A stretch of 64,000 nucleotides of DNA, taken from Oceanisphaera avium. GTDB lineage: Bacteria > Pseudomonadota > Gammaproteobacteria > Enterobacterales > Aeromonadaceae. Under the pieces are notes generated by a model. That model was given only the letters and a program-made list of their open reading frames with translations. It ran no database searches and was not told where the DNA came from. The stretch is taken from positions 992,001-1,056,000 of the forward strand of contig NZ_CP021376.1 of NCBI RefSeq assembly GCF_002157875.1, read 5' to 3'. A program made the position numbers and the translations under genes. Positions 56,119-64,000 of the stretch are shown in pieces (the first letter of the stretch is position 1; each line of letters starts with the position of its first letter).

Positions 56119-56305
56119 CCAAATGAGACATTGCTGCCGAGCACCACCGATGGTGTTCGTACTATTCCAGAGACCTTAACGAAGCTGCGTTGAAACACTC
56201 TCAGAATTACGGGCTGAATCTTTAGAATAGTTCCTCGCAACCCGGCTTGTGAGATGTTACCGCCGGTTACTGCAATTTATTTTTTAAACGAAAACCGGAC
56301 CGCTA

Positions 56306-56371
56306 TAACGCCCGCAGCACGGGAAAATTTGAAGCGCAGCGGAAAATTTGTCCCAGTGCCTGCGTTTGTTA
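56306..56371 (-). repeat. attC9
   Basis: 66-base attC, ends TAACGCCCGCAGCAC and GTGCCTGCGTTTGTTAAC, arms GGGAAAATTTG / GGAAAATTTGTCCC. Confidence 0.9.
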
Positions 56372-57142
56372 ACTTTCTTGCTCAACAGGCATACCCCGAA
56401 GAATCATTTCAAATGTATACTCTGTTTCACAATGGCCACATTTGAACTTATAGCCATCTTCAATTTTGGAAAAGAAAACCGTTGCCTCTTTATGACAAAC
56501 GCCACACTCGAAAACGTATTTTGATCCAAATGAAACATTATCCTCAGAGGTTCTTATTGCATACTCGATACGGCATGAATCATTTTGGCATGCAATCGAT
56601 TCGTTTGACTTGACATAATGCTGTGTATACAAAATATTTTGCCCGCAGGCTTCACATGGGAAGAATTCGTAGTTAGCTTTAACTACCATTAAGTTGCCTT
56701 TGGTAAGTTTGCCTAACTGATCAAATATCTTAACAATTTTATTTTTGTCGATTATATAGTCAGTTAACTTTTTTGGCATTGGAAGATGCAAATAGCTACC
56801 AAGAGAGTTATACAGCTTATTCAAATCTTTTATTGAAATATTGTTGTAGGTTATTGTGTCTTTAAGTTCGCCGTCTTCGCTAAATATACTTAAACGTAAG
56901 TCTTTATCGGCTAGATCATCGAAATCCGACAATAGTTTTATGGCTTTGTTGGGTTGCCAAGTTTCAATTATTGTTCTGGGTATTTCTTCAGCCCCGGCAA
57001 GCAATTGCTGATACACATGAGCTTCGATGAAGTACCTTAGTTCTAAGCAGGCGTACCTAAAAGACTGCAAATCATCAAATTCCAGCAATGATCTGGCTTT
57101 CTCATAATGAACATCCTTTTCGTATCTATTTACATCGACCAT
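56369..57142 (-). CDS. Cassette protein with zinc ribbons
   Basis: A 257-aa protein. The N-terminal two thirds are helical (SLLEFDDLQSFRYACLELRYFIEAHVYQQ resembles a HEPN-like or DUF4145-adjacent helix bundle). The C-terminal third has paired Cys motifs: CEACG with CQNDSC, and CGVCH with CGHC, two zinc ribbons. I cannot name a family. Its stop codon overlaps attC9. AGGA precedes the ATG. Confidence 0.6.
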   Translation of the reverse strand: MVDVNRYEKDVHYEKARSLLEFDDLQSFRYACLELRYFIEAHVYQQLLAGAEEIPRTIIETWQPNKAIKLLSDFDDLADKDLRLSIFSEDGELKDTITYNNISIKDLNKLYNSLGSYLHLPMPKKLTDYIIDKNKIVKIFDQLGKLTKGNLMVVKANYEFFPCEACGQNILYTQHYVKSNESIACQNDSCRIEYAIRTSEDNVSFGSKYVFECGVCHKEATVFFSKIEDGYKFKCGHCETEYTFEMILRGMPVEQES

Positions 57143-57163
57143 CTACAATCCTGGTATGAAAGT

Positions 57164-57242
57164 TAACGCCCGCAGCAAGCGCGGCTTTAATAGTGGAGGC
57201 AAAGCCGCAACGAAAAAGCCGTCGCATTGCCTGCGTTTGTTA
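57164..57242 (-). repeat. attC10
   Basis: 79-base attC, arms GCGGCTTT / AAAGCCGC, ends TAACGCCCGCAGC and GCCTGCGTTTGTTAGGC (full GTTRRRY core). Confidence 0.93.
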
Positions 57243-58103
57243 GGCCTTGGATAACAGTATTGCTGAAACGCCATATTTAGGAAAAAATGCGCGATATTCC
57301 TTGTCACTTATTTCGAGTATTGCTTCTAGCTCGGGCTCTCCTTGATAACCTCGCTGCTCAAATAAACCTCTCAAATTTTCCATCTGCTTATTCAAGTGGT
57401 CTTCTAAATCTTTGAGCATAGCTTTTTGCTTATGCATAGTCATCACTGCTTGTACGTTATATCCCGAGCTCACCATACCCCCTCCAATTGGAGCGTATAC
57501 CGTTCCATCGCCTACCGTTACGAAAGCATTAGCGTTTTTAGAACGAAGAATTTTTCGCTCCTGTTCCGTCACCTCAGTTGAAGAAATAACACCCTTAATT
57601 TTGTATTTCTCCACCACATCTGGCCAGTTCCGATGAATTATCTCGACAATGTCTTGGTCTGCCCAAGAGCAATGTTCGAATACACCAATAGTGTAAAATT
57701 TGTCATCAGCAAGCAACGCAAACAAAAGCGGACCAGTACGTTTAATAAACTCACCCTCCATATGCTCACCGAGATGAAAATGATGAACACCCCAATCATT
57801 TAGCATGGAGTCTTTGCTGTTAAGCTTATTAACCAACTTACTAAGATTTGGGGTTATATCTTGACCTGACTCAATCAGGTTTTTTAATATTTCCCAACCA
57901 GGAGCTTGTTCTGGAGGACATATAAAACTGTCAGACTCAACCACTTCCCGCTGCTTTTGGTCTGGTCGTCGTTGCTCAGCATTGAAATACAAGAGTGGAA
58001 TTTCGGTATCTGGTACTGACGAAACATCATACCCCCAATGAGATACTAAGATATCTTTTAATAATTCAACCCAATCGGCGAAAAAGTTAGCTTTTATTTT
58101 CAT
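57240..58103 (-). CDS. Cassette protein, function unknown
   Basis: A 287-aa protein. It starts ANFFADWVELLKDILVSHWGY and has a striking NDWGVHHFHLGEH near residue 105 that might bind metal, then strands (LLFALLADDKFYTIGVF) and a C-terminal helical part with KQMENLRGLFEQRGY. I do not recognise the family. GAGGT precedes the ATG, and its stop lies on the attC10 edge. Confidence 0.6.
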   Translation of the reverse strand: MKIKANFFADWVELLKDILVSHWGYDVSSVPDTEIPLLYFNAEQRRPDQKQREVVESDSFICPPEQAPGWEILKNLIESGQDITPNLSKLVNKLNSKDSMLNDWGVHHFHLGEHMEGEFIKRTGPLLFALLADDKFYTIGVFEHCSWADQDIVEIIHRNWPDVVEKYKIKGVISSTEVTEQERKILRSKNANAFVTVGDGTVYAPIGGGMVSSGYNVQAVMTMHKQKAMLKDLEDHLNKQMENLRGLFEQRGYQGEPELEAILEISDKEYRAFFPKYGVSAILLSKA

Positions 58104-58130
58104 TGATACCTCGAACTAAAACTATTGGCC

Positions 58131-58224
58131 TAACGCTTTGCTAAGCGGCAATAAAATAGTTGGCTAAAATTAGCGAGGAACGAGCAAAAGCCAACAGTTT
58201 TTTGTCCGTTTTAGCAACTTGTTA
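58131..58224 (-). repeat. attC11
   Basis: 94-base attC. AAAATAGTTGGCT and AGCCAACAGTTTT-like arms surround GAGGAACGAGC; ends TAACGC and CAACTTGTTAGCA. Confidence 0.85.
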
Positions 58225-58230
58225 GCAGCA

Positions 58231-58968
58231 TTACATACGCAAGCCTGAAAACTTGGTACATAATGAATAATAAATTGATTTTTTTAAACTAGCTTCACTA
58301 TAATTTGGAGGAAACCAAGATAACCCTGAGTCAATTGCCGATAAAAAACAAAGTGAGTTTATTGCTGCGATTGTTTTATAGAAGTTAATGGGTGTTCCAT
58401 AATCTGAGTCGGCAAATGAGCCGTGGGCAATACCATTTCTGTTTGTATTATCCTCATGGGGATATGAACTTGAGTTTGAATATAAGTTGTTTACAACAAA
58501 ATATTCAAAGGATTCAATCATTGATTCGACTTCTTCGTAGGCTCCAAGCTTTCGCTCGACAACATCATTTTTACAGCTTTCACATATATTTCGAATTGTC
58601 TGTTTAACGTGTTTATGGTGAACACCTCGTTTAACGGCCAACTTTCTAGCAACGCCTTCAATAACAGGAATTAATGTAGCAACAGCGGAATAATGTAACC
58701 CTAGAAAGTGTGCTTCAATCCCATTTTGTAATATGGTGATGTAATCTTTTATAAATGGAGTATCAGAATATTTTTCAACGAATAAGCTAGATAAGTGATT
58801 ACCTGAATAAATTGAAGATAAAATATTCTCTAATTCACTTTGAGTTAAATTAGCTTCACCCTTGATATTAGCCCCAAGAATACTCTCCATATCTCCCATA
58901 GTTACATATGGAGGAATAAACCAACCAATTTTTTTAAACTCTGTCACCCAAGAATCTAAACTACCCAC
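58231..58968 (-). CDS. HEPN-type cassette protein (RNase-like motif)
   Basis: A 245-aa, mainly helical protein. Residues 177-182, RNGIAH, give the Rx4-6H motif of HEPN ribonucleases, placed after a long helix bundle (LHYSAVATLIPVIEGVARKLAVKRG). Many HEPN proteins cleave RNA in phage defence or toxin systems, but no nucleotidyltransferase or other usual partner shares the cassette. The start is GTG with AAGGATAT upstream. Activity is inferred. Confidence 0.62.
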   Translation of the reverse strand: MGSLDSWVTEFKKIGWFIPPYVTMGDMESILGANIKGEANLTQSELENILSSIYSGNHLSSLFVEKYSDTPFIKDYITILQNGIEAHFLGLHYSAVATLIPVIEGVARKLAVKRGVHHKHVKQTIRNICESCKNDVVERKLGAYEEVESMIESFEYFVVNNLYSNSSSYPHEDNTNRNGIAHGSFADSDYGTPINFYKTIAAINSLCFLSAIDSGLSWFPPNYSEASLKKSIYYSLCTKFSGLRM

Positions 58969-58987
58969 CGAGATATCCTTATGCTGC

Positions 58988-59081
58988 TAACGCTAAGCTA
59001 AGCGGACTAAAGTTGCTGGCTACAATGTGAAGCGAAGCGAAACTGAGCCAGCATTTTTAGTTCCGTTTAAGCGCCTTGTTA
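58988..59081 (-). repeat. attC12
   Basis: 94-base attC with arms GTTGCTGGCT / GAGCCAGCAT, ends TAACGCTAAGC and GCGCCTTGTTATAA. Confidence 0.85.
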
Positions 59082-59086
59082 TAACC

Positions 59087-59545
59087 TTACTTACTATCTT
59101 TATCTAAATCCCGTAATTGCTGAAGCTTAGACTTAAAATCCTCATCCATTAATGTGTGCCATGTATTACCTATAACAATGTAAACGATAACAGAGGTAGT
59201 TATTGCTAATAAAACTAACCAATACGAATAGAAGCCAAGTAAAAAAACCAATCCTACCAGGAAGCTAATGATTGCAATAGTAGGAACAGATTTTAAGTTA
59301 TGCCATGGATAAAGAGGATAAATCCGATTTATCATCGCCTCGGAGTTTCCAAACCACAATAGAAAAATGGCCATGCCAGAGTTGACTATTAAGCTAATGC
59401 AAAAACAAATAGACGCAAAGCTAATCGCTAAAGCTTCTTGAACTTGAGAGCTAGCACTTAATAGTGAGAGAAAGTAGCCGATTGACAACGCTGAGAATGA
59501 TGAGTGCACCCAAAAATATATAGAACAAAAATCTTTATTGATCAT
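59087..59545 (-). CDS. Cassette membrane protein, function unknown
   Basis: A 152-aa protein with four predicted helices, among them FSALSIGYFLSLLSASS and VPTIAIISFLVGLVFLLGFY, and a charged tail (DEDFKSKLQQLRDLDKDSK). I recognise no family. GGGTGC precedes the ATG. It is the single gene between attC12 and attC13. Confidence 0.58.
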   Translation of the reverse strand: MINKDFCSIYFWVHSSFSALSIGYFLSLLSASSQVQEALAISFASICFCISLIVNSGMAIFLLWFGNSEAMINRIYPLYPWHNLKSVPTIAIISFLVGLVFLLGFYSYWLVLLAITTSVIVYIVIGNTWHTLMDEDFKSKLQQLRDLDKDSK

Positions 59546-59569
59546 GCACCCGAACCTTATCCAGAGTTA

Positions 59570-59639
59570 TAACGCCGCCAACACAGGCGAGCGTCAGCGA
59601 GTCCAGCCAGCTTGCTGGCGTTTGTGATTGGCCTTGTTA
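59570..59639 (-). repeat. attC13
   Basis: 70-base common-type attC, identical over its core to attC14 and attC15. Confidence 0.95.
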
Positions 59640-60037
59640 TGTCTCTGTGAAATAGCCACAGTCGGAACATTTAAAACCGTGCTTATGAAAAAAAAAGGAA
59701 ACCCTATAACGATGAACAACAAATAGGCTGGAACTTTTCCTTTTGTATGATGTTCGACATTTTCACTACCACAATTTTTACAAGTTTCAATACTAGAACC
59801 ACACTCAGCATCTACTGCTAATGAGAAATCATTTGTCAAAAGAGTGATTGCCGCGCTTTCATGTTCCTTGGCGACTAACACTCGAACACCGCCCATTGCA
59901 TTAGAGTATAACCATTGCATATTTATCGTATGTTCATCTGCGACAAATGCAGGGATACCCGCACTGCTTAATGCCGCTTTAGCAATATTCGCGTCCAGAG
60001 GAAATGAATAACTCGCAATTACTATAAGATTACTCAT
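59594..60037 (-). pseudogene. DUF2007 protein, apparent frameshift at T9
   Basis: The N-terminal half is a DUF2007 domain (IASYSFPLDANIAKAALSSA, MGGVRVLVAKEHESAAITLL), a small putative signalling fold. A CKNCGSENVEHH half of a zinc ribbon and a membrane helix follow. As read, a T9 run (plus-strand 59688-59696) leads into a tail encoded by attC13. With T10 the frame reads HKHGFKCSDCGYFTET and stops exactly on the attC edge, completing the second CxxC. The ATG at 60037 has GGAGAG upstream. Confidence 0.7.
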
Positions 60038-60054
60038 AACTCTCCTTGTAAACA

Positions 60055-60124
60055 TAACGCCGCCAACACAGGCGAGCGTCAGCGAGTCCAGCCAGCTTGC
60101 TGGCGTTTGTGATTGGCCTTGTTA
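60055..60124 (-). repeat. attC14
   Basis: 70-base common-type attC, identical to attC13 and attC15 in its core. Confidence 0.95.
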
Positions 60125-60383
60125 TGAGTTGTAAATAAGAGCAAAGAACTCACTTCAGGACTCTTTAGGTAAACAACGCTACCGCTGCCAATATTGAATG
60201 AAGCACGCCGAATGTTCAACGAGATGACCAGCTGAGATTTTGGATATTGAGCACTACAGCCAACTACCTTGCCCCGCTCTCCGGCAGGCGATGCTGGCGC
60301 TACCCTTTTGCTTCGCCATTTCAGTTTGCACAGCTCTGTGATAACGCTATAAACGACTCTGTGGCTGGCAGATTATTGACTCA
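60125..60383 (-). pseudogene. Non-coding cassette derived from the C39-like cassette
   Basis: A cassette of about 260 bases without a plausible gene. Its first half matches 47322-47485 closely. On the minus strand it still encodes SACFIQYWQR then a stop, the end of the C39-like protein. The second half (60285-60383) shows nothing I can name. It looks like a cassette whose gene body was replaced or lost. Confidence 0.55.
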
Positions 60384-60453
60384 TAACGCCGCCAACACAG
60401 GCGAGCGTCAGCGAGTCCAGCCAGCTTGCTGGCGTTTGTGATTGGCCTTGTTA
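60384..60453 (-). repeat. attC15
   Basis: 70-base common-type attC, identical core to attC13 and attC14. Confidence 0.95.
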
Positions 60454-60495
60454 TGAATTTAAGTAAGAGCCATAACTTATTGCCGGATTTTTCGA

Positions 60496-60876
60496 TTAAA
60501 CGAAGCGTCTTACCGTTGGCCAATATTGAATGAAGCACACCGAATCCAGCACGAAAGGCTGGCCATCCAGGCGCTTGAACACAACCCAGTACCAGAAGTC
60601 TTTGCCTTCTTCTTGGTGATATTTGATAGACAACAATGCTAGATCTGGCAAGGACTCCCAAGAGTCAAACGGTACCTCATCCCTGGAAGTTTCAACACCT
60701 GCGTTTAACAGCATACGTCGCACATACTGGGTATCAGACCACAATGATTTATCTGAGGCATAAATACCCATAGCATTAGCAATGGCTTTCATCTCTGGGT
60801 AACTATGACCAAGAATGTTGGCAACAGAAGCAATTCCGCATCCAGTGGTTTCTTCCTGAACTACTGACTCAAGCAC
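60496..60876 (-). CDS. C39-like peptidase-fold protein, catalytic His possibly lost
   Basis: A 126-aa papain-like (C39/BtrH-type) protein. It starts VVQEETTGCGIASVANILG, with the oxyanion Gln7 and nucleophile Cys13. The His region usually reads W-H-W-V-V; here it reads FWYWVVF, with Tyr in the expected place. The Asp is in FVLDSVCF. It may be inactive or use nearby His87. The start is GTG with AAGGAG upstream. No signal peptide is seen. Confidence 0.65.
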   Translation of the reverse strand: MLESVVQEETTGCGIASVANILGHSYPEMKAIANAMGIYASDKSLWSDTQYVRRMLLNAGVETSRDEVPFDSWESLPDLALLSIKYHQEEGKDFWYWVVFKRLDGQPFVLDSVCFIQYWPTVRRFV

Positions 60877-60895
60877 TGACCTCTCCTTTAATGCA

Positions 60896-60962
60896 TAACG
60901 CCGCGCTCACCGCGTAAATTGCGAGCGTAGCGAGTAATTTATCCGAGTGCAGCACATTGTTA
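60896..60962 (-). repeat. attC16
   Basis: 67-base attC with arms CGCGTAAATT / AATTTATCCG around GCGAGCGTAGCGAG, ends TAACGCCGCGC and GCACATTGTTATG. Confidence 0.85.
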
Positions 60963-62711
60963 TGCGATCTCGTGCGTTAGCAACTTCTTAAACTCCGCCA
61001 CGAGTAGTTTTTCTCTTTCTTCTATAAACTGCCTGAAGTTTTCTAATGTAAGATCAATATCTGGGATATAGTGTCTTTCCATATACGCTTTTTTATCTTT
61101 TTGATTCGGATACTTTTCTTTTATCCAGACATCAAAATCCTTACCTGATTTTTCTTGGTTAGGGACTCCCTCAAGTAACTGCAAATTAGCTACATAATTA
61201 TAGTTTTCGAGATAGAACTCGATATCCTCGGCTTTGATCCCACGTTTCTCAAGCCGCTTTCTAGTAAATAACTTTTTTGGAAATATGTGGTCTTGATGGA
61301 ACTTATTTCTGAAATCGAGCGATGGATAAATAAATGCAAGGGCGGAATAAGTGTATGCTTGCGCATATTGATAATACAAAAGATTATCTATTTCATCATC
61401 ATCAAATGATATAGCCTTAGTCCCGCCTTTCAATTTATTCACAATACCAAGCAATGGAAACCCATCTTCAGAAGCGTTTATGACCTCACGAATCGGTCTA
61501 AGCACATTGTCTGGCTGTCCGCTAAACGTTCTTTTCAAGAGCACCATCACAAGCCACTTGAATATCTTTTGCCTATCATTTTGATATTTCGAAGATTCAG
61601 CAAAATTGTCTGGACTACCAATTTTATAAAGATATCCAGCTACGGGTATAAGGGCGTTATTTGAGGTTAGCGTCTCTCTGTGGTAACCAAGACTTGAAAT
61701 CAAAACAATTGCAGACTTGATTGCTTTTGTTATGTCATCCCACTGCCTCTCAATGATGAGCATATTTTCCTGATTAAAATTATCAACCTTAAATGCGATA
61801 TCCCTAAAACCAGATATAACCAAGCAGCTTTTCAACACAAAATCTTTATTAATATTGAAGCCATCCCCTATGGCGTTTATTTCGTCAACGAATTCTGTAA
61901 TTTCCTCTCGCGCATCTTTTTCTTTCCATTGCGCAGTGGCTATTGAAAGCAAAAGATCAGAATAACTTAATTGTGTTCCACCACTATTGACGCGAATAAA
62001 TATATTGAGAACCTTATCTAAACTTTCACCCTTCTCCAAAAAGAAATTTATAGACTTATTTTTATGGATAACCTCCCACAGTTTGTATAAAGCCTCATTT
62101 GCAAATTCAGCCTTATCCTCTTCGAGCTTGAGCAAACCATTTTTGATTAAGTATTTATTTATGTCAGCAGGTTTTTCGAGATCGAGAATGTCGCCAACTA
62201 TAAACCAAAAATGGTCATCATCAGACTGCTGATGCTCTTTCTTCGTCAAGAACTTAAAGTCAAATACAAAGTCAGCATCCTCTGCACGCGAAAGCAGATT
62301 AAGGCATAGCTTTCTTTTTGGAAACGCGGAATCATTATCCCATCTCTTTCGAGGGAGTTTATAGGCATACGTTCCTTTTAATCCTATATAGAGAGATGTA
62401 AGACGCTGTTGACCATCCAATATAGCGGTAATTCCATTTTCACCACTTATATCTGCCTTTGGATTATGCGTGTTATCTCGTTCATGGTACTCACGAACAA
62501 ACTCATAGAACTGAAAATTGCTTATATTCTGCCTCTCGACTTCCCAAAATAGAAATGAACTTATTGGGTAATCCCTCATTAGTGAATCAAAAAGACGTTC
62601 TATCTGATCCACCCCCCAAACAAATTCACGTTGAATGGCCGGAAGCAAATAATTCTTCTTGTGTACATTATCAATCGCTTCTTTGATCGTTATCGGCTCT
62701 ACAAATGCCAT
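60960..62711 (-). CDS. DUF262/HNH (GmrSD-like) nuclease
   Basis: A 583-aa single-chain protein. The N-terminal DUF262 domain has LLPAIQREFVW and ILDGQQRLTSLYIGL (DGQQR at residues 99-103), a ParB-like nucleotide-hydrolysing site. The C-terminal DUF1524-like HNH domain has FHQDHIFPKKLF and YNYVANLQLLEG. This is the layout of GmrSD type IV enzymes that cut glucosylated phage DNA, and of BrxU and related defence proteins. Target specificity cannot be read. Its stop lies at the attC16 edge. Confidence 0.83.
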   Translation of the reverse strand: MAFVEPITIKEAIDNVHKKNYLLPAIQREFVWGVDQIERLFDSLMRDYPISSFLFWEVERQNISNFQFYEFVREYHERDNTHNPKADISGENGITAILDGQQRLTSLYIGLKGTYAYKLPRKRWDNDSAFPKRKLCLNLLSRAEDADFVFDFKFLTKKEHQQSDDDHFWFIVGDILDLEKPADINKYLIKNGLLKLEEDKAEFANEALYKLWEVIHKNKSINFFLEKGESLDKVLNIFIRVNSGGTQLSYSDLLLSIATAQWKEKDAREEITEFVDEINAIGDGFNINKDFVLKSCLVISGFRDIAFKVDNFNQENMLIIERQWDDITKAIKSAIVLISSLGYHRETLTSNNALIPVAGYLYKIGSPDNFAESSKYQNDRQKIFKWLVMVLLKRTFSGQPDNVLRPIREVINASEDGFPLLGIVNKLKGGTKAISFDDDEIDNLLYYQYAQAYTYSALAFIYPSLDFRNKFHQDHIFPKKLFTRKRLEKRGIKAEDIEFYLENYNYVANLQLLEGVPNQEKSGKDFDVWIKEKYPNQKDKKAYMERHYIPDIDLTLENFRQFIEEREKLLVAEFKKLLTHEIA

Positions 62712-62738
62712 TCAATTTACTCCGTTTATTTATTCGCA

Positions 62739-62810
62739 TAACGCGAAGTTAAGGGGCTGGCGGTACGCCAGTCCCAGCGAGTGTAACGAGCGAGCTTGAA
62801 TGCCTTGTTA
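62739..62810 (-). repeat. attC17
   Basis: 72-base attC, arms GGGGCTGGCG / CGCCAGTCCC, ends TAACGCGAAG and GCCTTGTTAGC. Confidence 0.88.
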
Positions 62811-63539
62811 GCTTTCTCGCTCCCTTGTTCTTTCGCGGATGCTGAGCAAACGTATTTTTGTATTTGGACTCAAATACTCATCATCATAAAATATTACGCC
62901 TTCTTCTTTCATGCTTTCCAGCTCATTTATAATTCGCTTGGATGGAATATTATCTCTTAACGACTCCACCAGCTCTTCAGCGGTAACAATTTTTCTTCTT
63001 CTGGCGAAAGATCGCAAGGCCATTAATATATGATTTCTAACAGTTTCTTCTCTGGCTTCAATTTCAATCATCCTTGAAGTTTGAATTGCGTTATCTAGCA
63101 ATACTTCTAGTTCTTTCCCGATGCCTGAAACCCTTCCGTCTACCATCTGCTGCTTTTCTAGAATCTCATTTAACTGTTTGTCCAGAGCAGACTTTATCTC
63201 TTGTACTTTTTCTTCGGCTTTTCTGTCTGCCTCTTCAAGGATATCGCTTTTGTTTCCAGCACCACTACCAACTCCATCGCCACTCCAAATATGCTTTCGC
63301 ATATCAGAGACCGTATCCTTCATCATAGAAAAAGTATCCGAATAAAGCTTGTCGAACAAATTCTCTAGTCGTTTAACGCTCGCATCAATTCCTTTGGCCG
63401 CTTCAGTTGTTGACTTGGATGCCTCGTTGGACATTTTGAAAAATACGATGGACAACCATATCGCCCCAATCGCAAGAACCAATGAGGTTATCGAAGCTAT
63501 CAGGCCAACCATCTCAATCCCTGACAAATATTTATCCAC
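62808..63539 (-). CDS. Membrane-anchored coiled-coil protein with winged-helix-like end
   Basis: A 243-aa protein. One membrane helix (MVGLIASITSLVLAIGAIWL) is followed by a long coiled coil (about 50-150, including DRKAEEKVQEIKSALDKQLN). The C-terminal part (about 165-225) looks like a winged helix (IVTAEELVESLRDN, IINELESMKEEGVIFYDD). I cannot name the family. The start is GTG with AAGGAG 9 bases upstream. A sensor or scaffold role is possible. Confidence 0.58.
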   Translation of the reverse strand: MDKYLSGIEMVGLIASITSLVLAIGAIWLSIVFFKMSNEASKSTTEAAKGIDASVKRLENLFDKLYSDTFSMMKDTVSDMRKHIWSGDGVGSGAGNKSDILEEADRKAEEKVQEIKSALDKQLNEILEKQQMVDGRVSGIGKELEVLLDNAIQTSRMIEIEAREETVRNHILMALRSFARRRKIVTAEELVESLRDNIPSKRIINELESMKEEGVIFYDDEYLSPNTKIRLLSIRERTRERES

Positions 63540-63569
63540 CGTAAGTAACTCCTTTTCGGTCCTTTAAGC

Positions 63570-63641
63570 TAACGCAAAGCGCACCGGTGGCCTTTACAGA
63601 GCGAAGCGGCGTAAAGGACATCCGAGTGCCGCGTTTTGTTA
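63570..63641 (-). repeat. attC18
   Basis: 72-base attC, arms GGTGGCCTTTAC / GTAAAGGACATCC, ends TAACGCAAAGCGC and GCGTTTTGTTAAG. Confidence 0.88.
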
Positions 63642-64000
63642 AGGCTTTCGCCCCGTAGTAATTTGATTAGACAGCACCGGGAGCACATAAATTGTTCTCA
63701 ACATAGCCTCAGCTATCTCCAGAGCAGCTATTAGCTCCGGTGGTCGAGCAACCTCTACTTCATGGGCTGCGACATTCCCTAAAAACCGATGGCCGTGCAA
63801 TATAGCCGCTTGATCATTTGATAAAACGCCATCGCTGGCCAACCCATCAATTAGCTTTTCAAGATTACCACCTTTGACCTTTCTGTCTTTGCATATGGCT
63901 TCTATTAATGCACGTAAACCAATTGCCGTTAATAGTGGGAGTTGAGCATTCATAGCACCAATAATTTCGCGGTAAATGGACCGGATTTTCTGCGGCAGCA
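63639..64000 (-). CDS. DUF4145-domain protein, 5' end outside window
   Basis: The C-terminal part of a DUF4145 protein. The frame stays open to the window edge (PQKIRSIYREIIGAM upstream of the internal Met), so the gene begins beyond base 64,000. The family pattern is clear: AIGLRALIEAICKD, LHGHRFLGNVAAHE and ALEIAEAMLRTIY. DUF4145 is a helical HEPN-like fold often found with restriction and defence proteins. Its stop lies on the attC18 edge. Confidence 0.82.
   Translation of the reverse strand, partial: LPQKIRSIYREIIGAMNAQLPLLTAIGLRALIEAICKDRKVKGGNLEKLIDGLASDGVLSNDQAAILHGHRFLGNVAAHEVEVARPPELIAALEIAEAMLRTIYVLPVLSNQITTGRKP

Noticed and set aside
60247-60441. Plus-strand reading frame over a cassette without another gene
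   Set aside because: It runs into attC15, has no ribosome site, and its DNA is better explained as a decayed minus-strand cassette.

Overview
The window is a piece of a gammaproteobacterial chromosome. Gene order resembles Aeromonadales or Vibrionales: uvrY-uvrC-pgsA-tRNA, tig-clpP-clpX-lon-hupB-ppiD, moaA beside luxU-luxO, and bamC beside bcp. My best guess is an Oceanisphaera/Oceanimonas-like marine bacterium; this rests on remembered gene content and order, not on a search.

Positions 1-45.9 kb are ordinary chromosome. In order they hold two DMT-family transporters; a lipoprotein and a HAD phosphatase; a broken YafK-like L,D-transpeptidase; tRNA-Cys and tRNA-Leu; pgsA, uvrC and uvrY; the protein-quality-control cluster with visible heat-shock promoters; malic enzyme; a diguanylate cyclase; alanine dehydrogenase; the complete moaABCDE set behind a molybdenum-cofactor riboswitch; the luxO-luxU quorum-sensing phosphorelay with a probable divergent Qrr-type sRNA; polB, bamC and bcp; YeeE/YedE sulfur-transport proteins; and two more c-di-GMP proteins.

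Positions 45.9-64 kb are the distal part of a chromosomal integron. I find 18 attC sites, all in the same orientation. Almost every cassette gene lies on the minus strand. The integrase and attI should therefore lie beyond base 64,000. The cassettes are rich in defence-like genes: a two-gene restriction-modification system, an FRG-domain protein, a RES-domain protein paired with a protein carrying an amyloid/RHIM-like motif, a beta-helix ion-channel-like protein, a HEPN-type protein, a DUF262/HNH nuclease, a DUF4145 protein and a toxin-antitoxin pair. The RES plus amyloid-motif cassette is the best candidate for an undescribed immune system.

Four genes (yafK-like, uvrC, a DUF1289 gene and a DUF2007 cassette gene) are each broken by a single-base indel in a homopolymer. 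This pattern suggests either sequencing error or slippage at runs, so the breaks should not be read as gene decay without re-sequencing.
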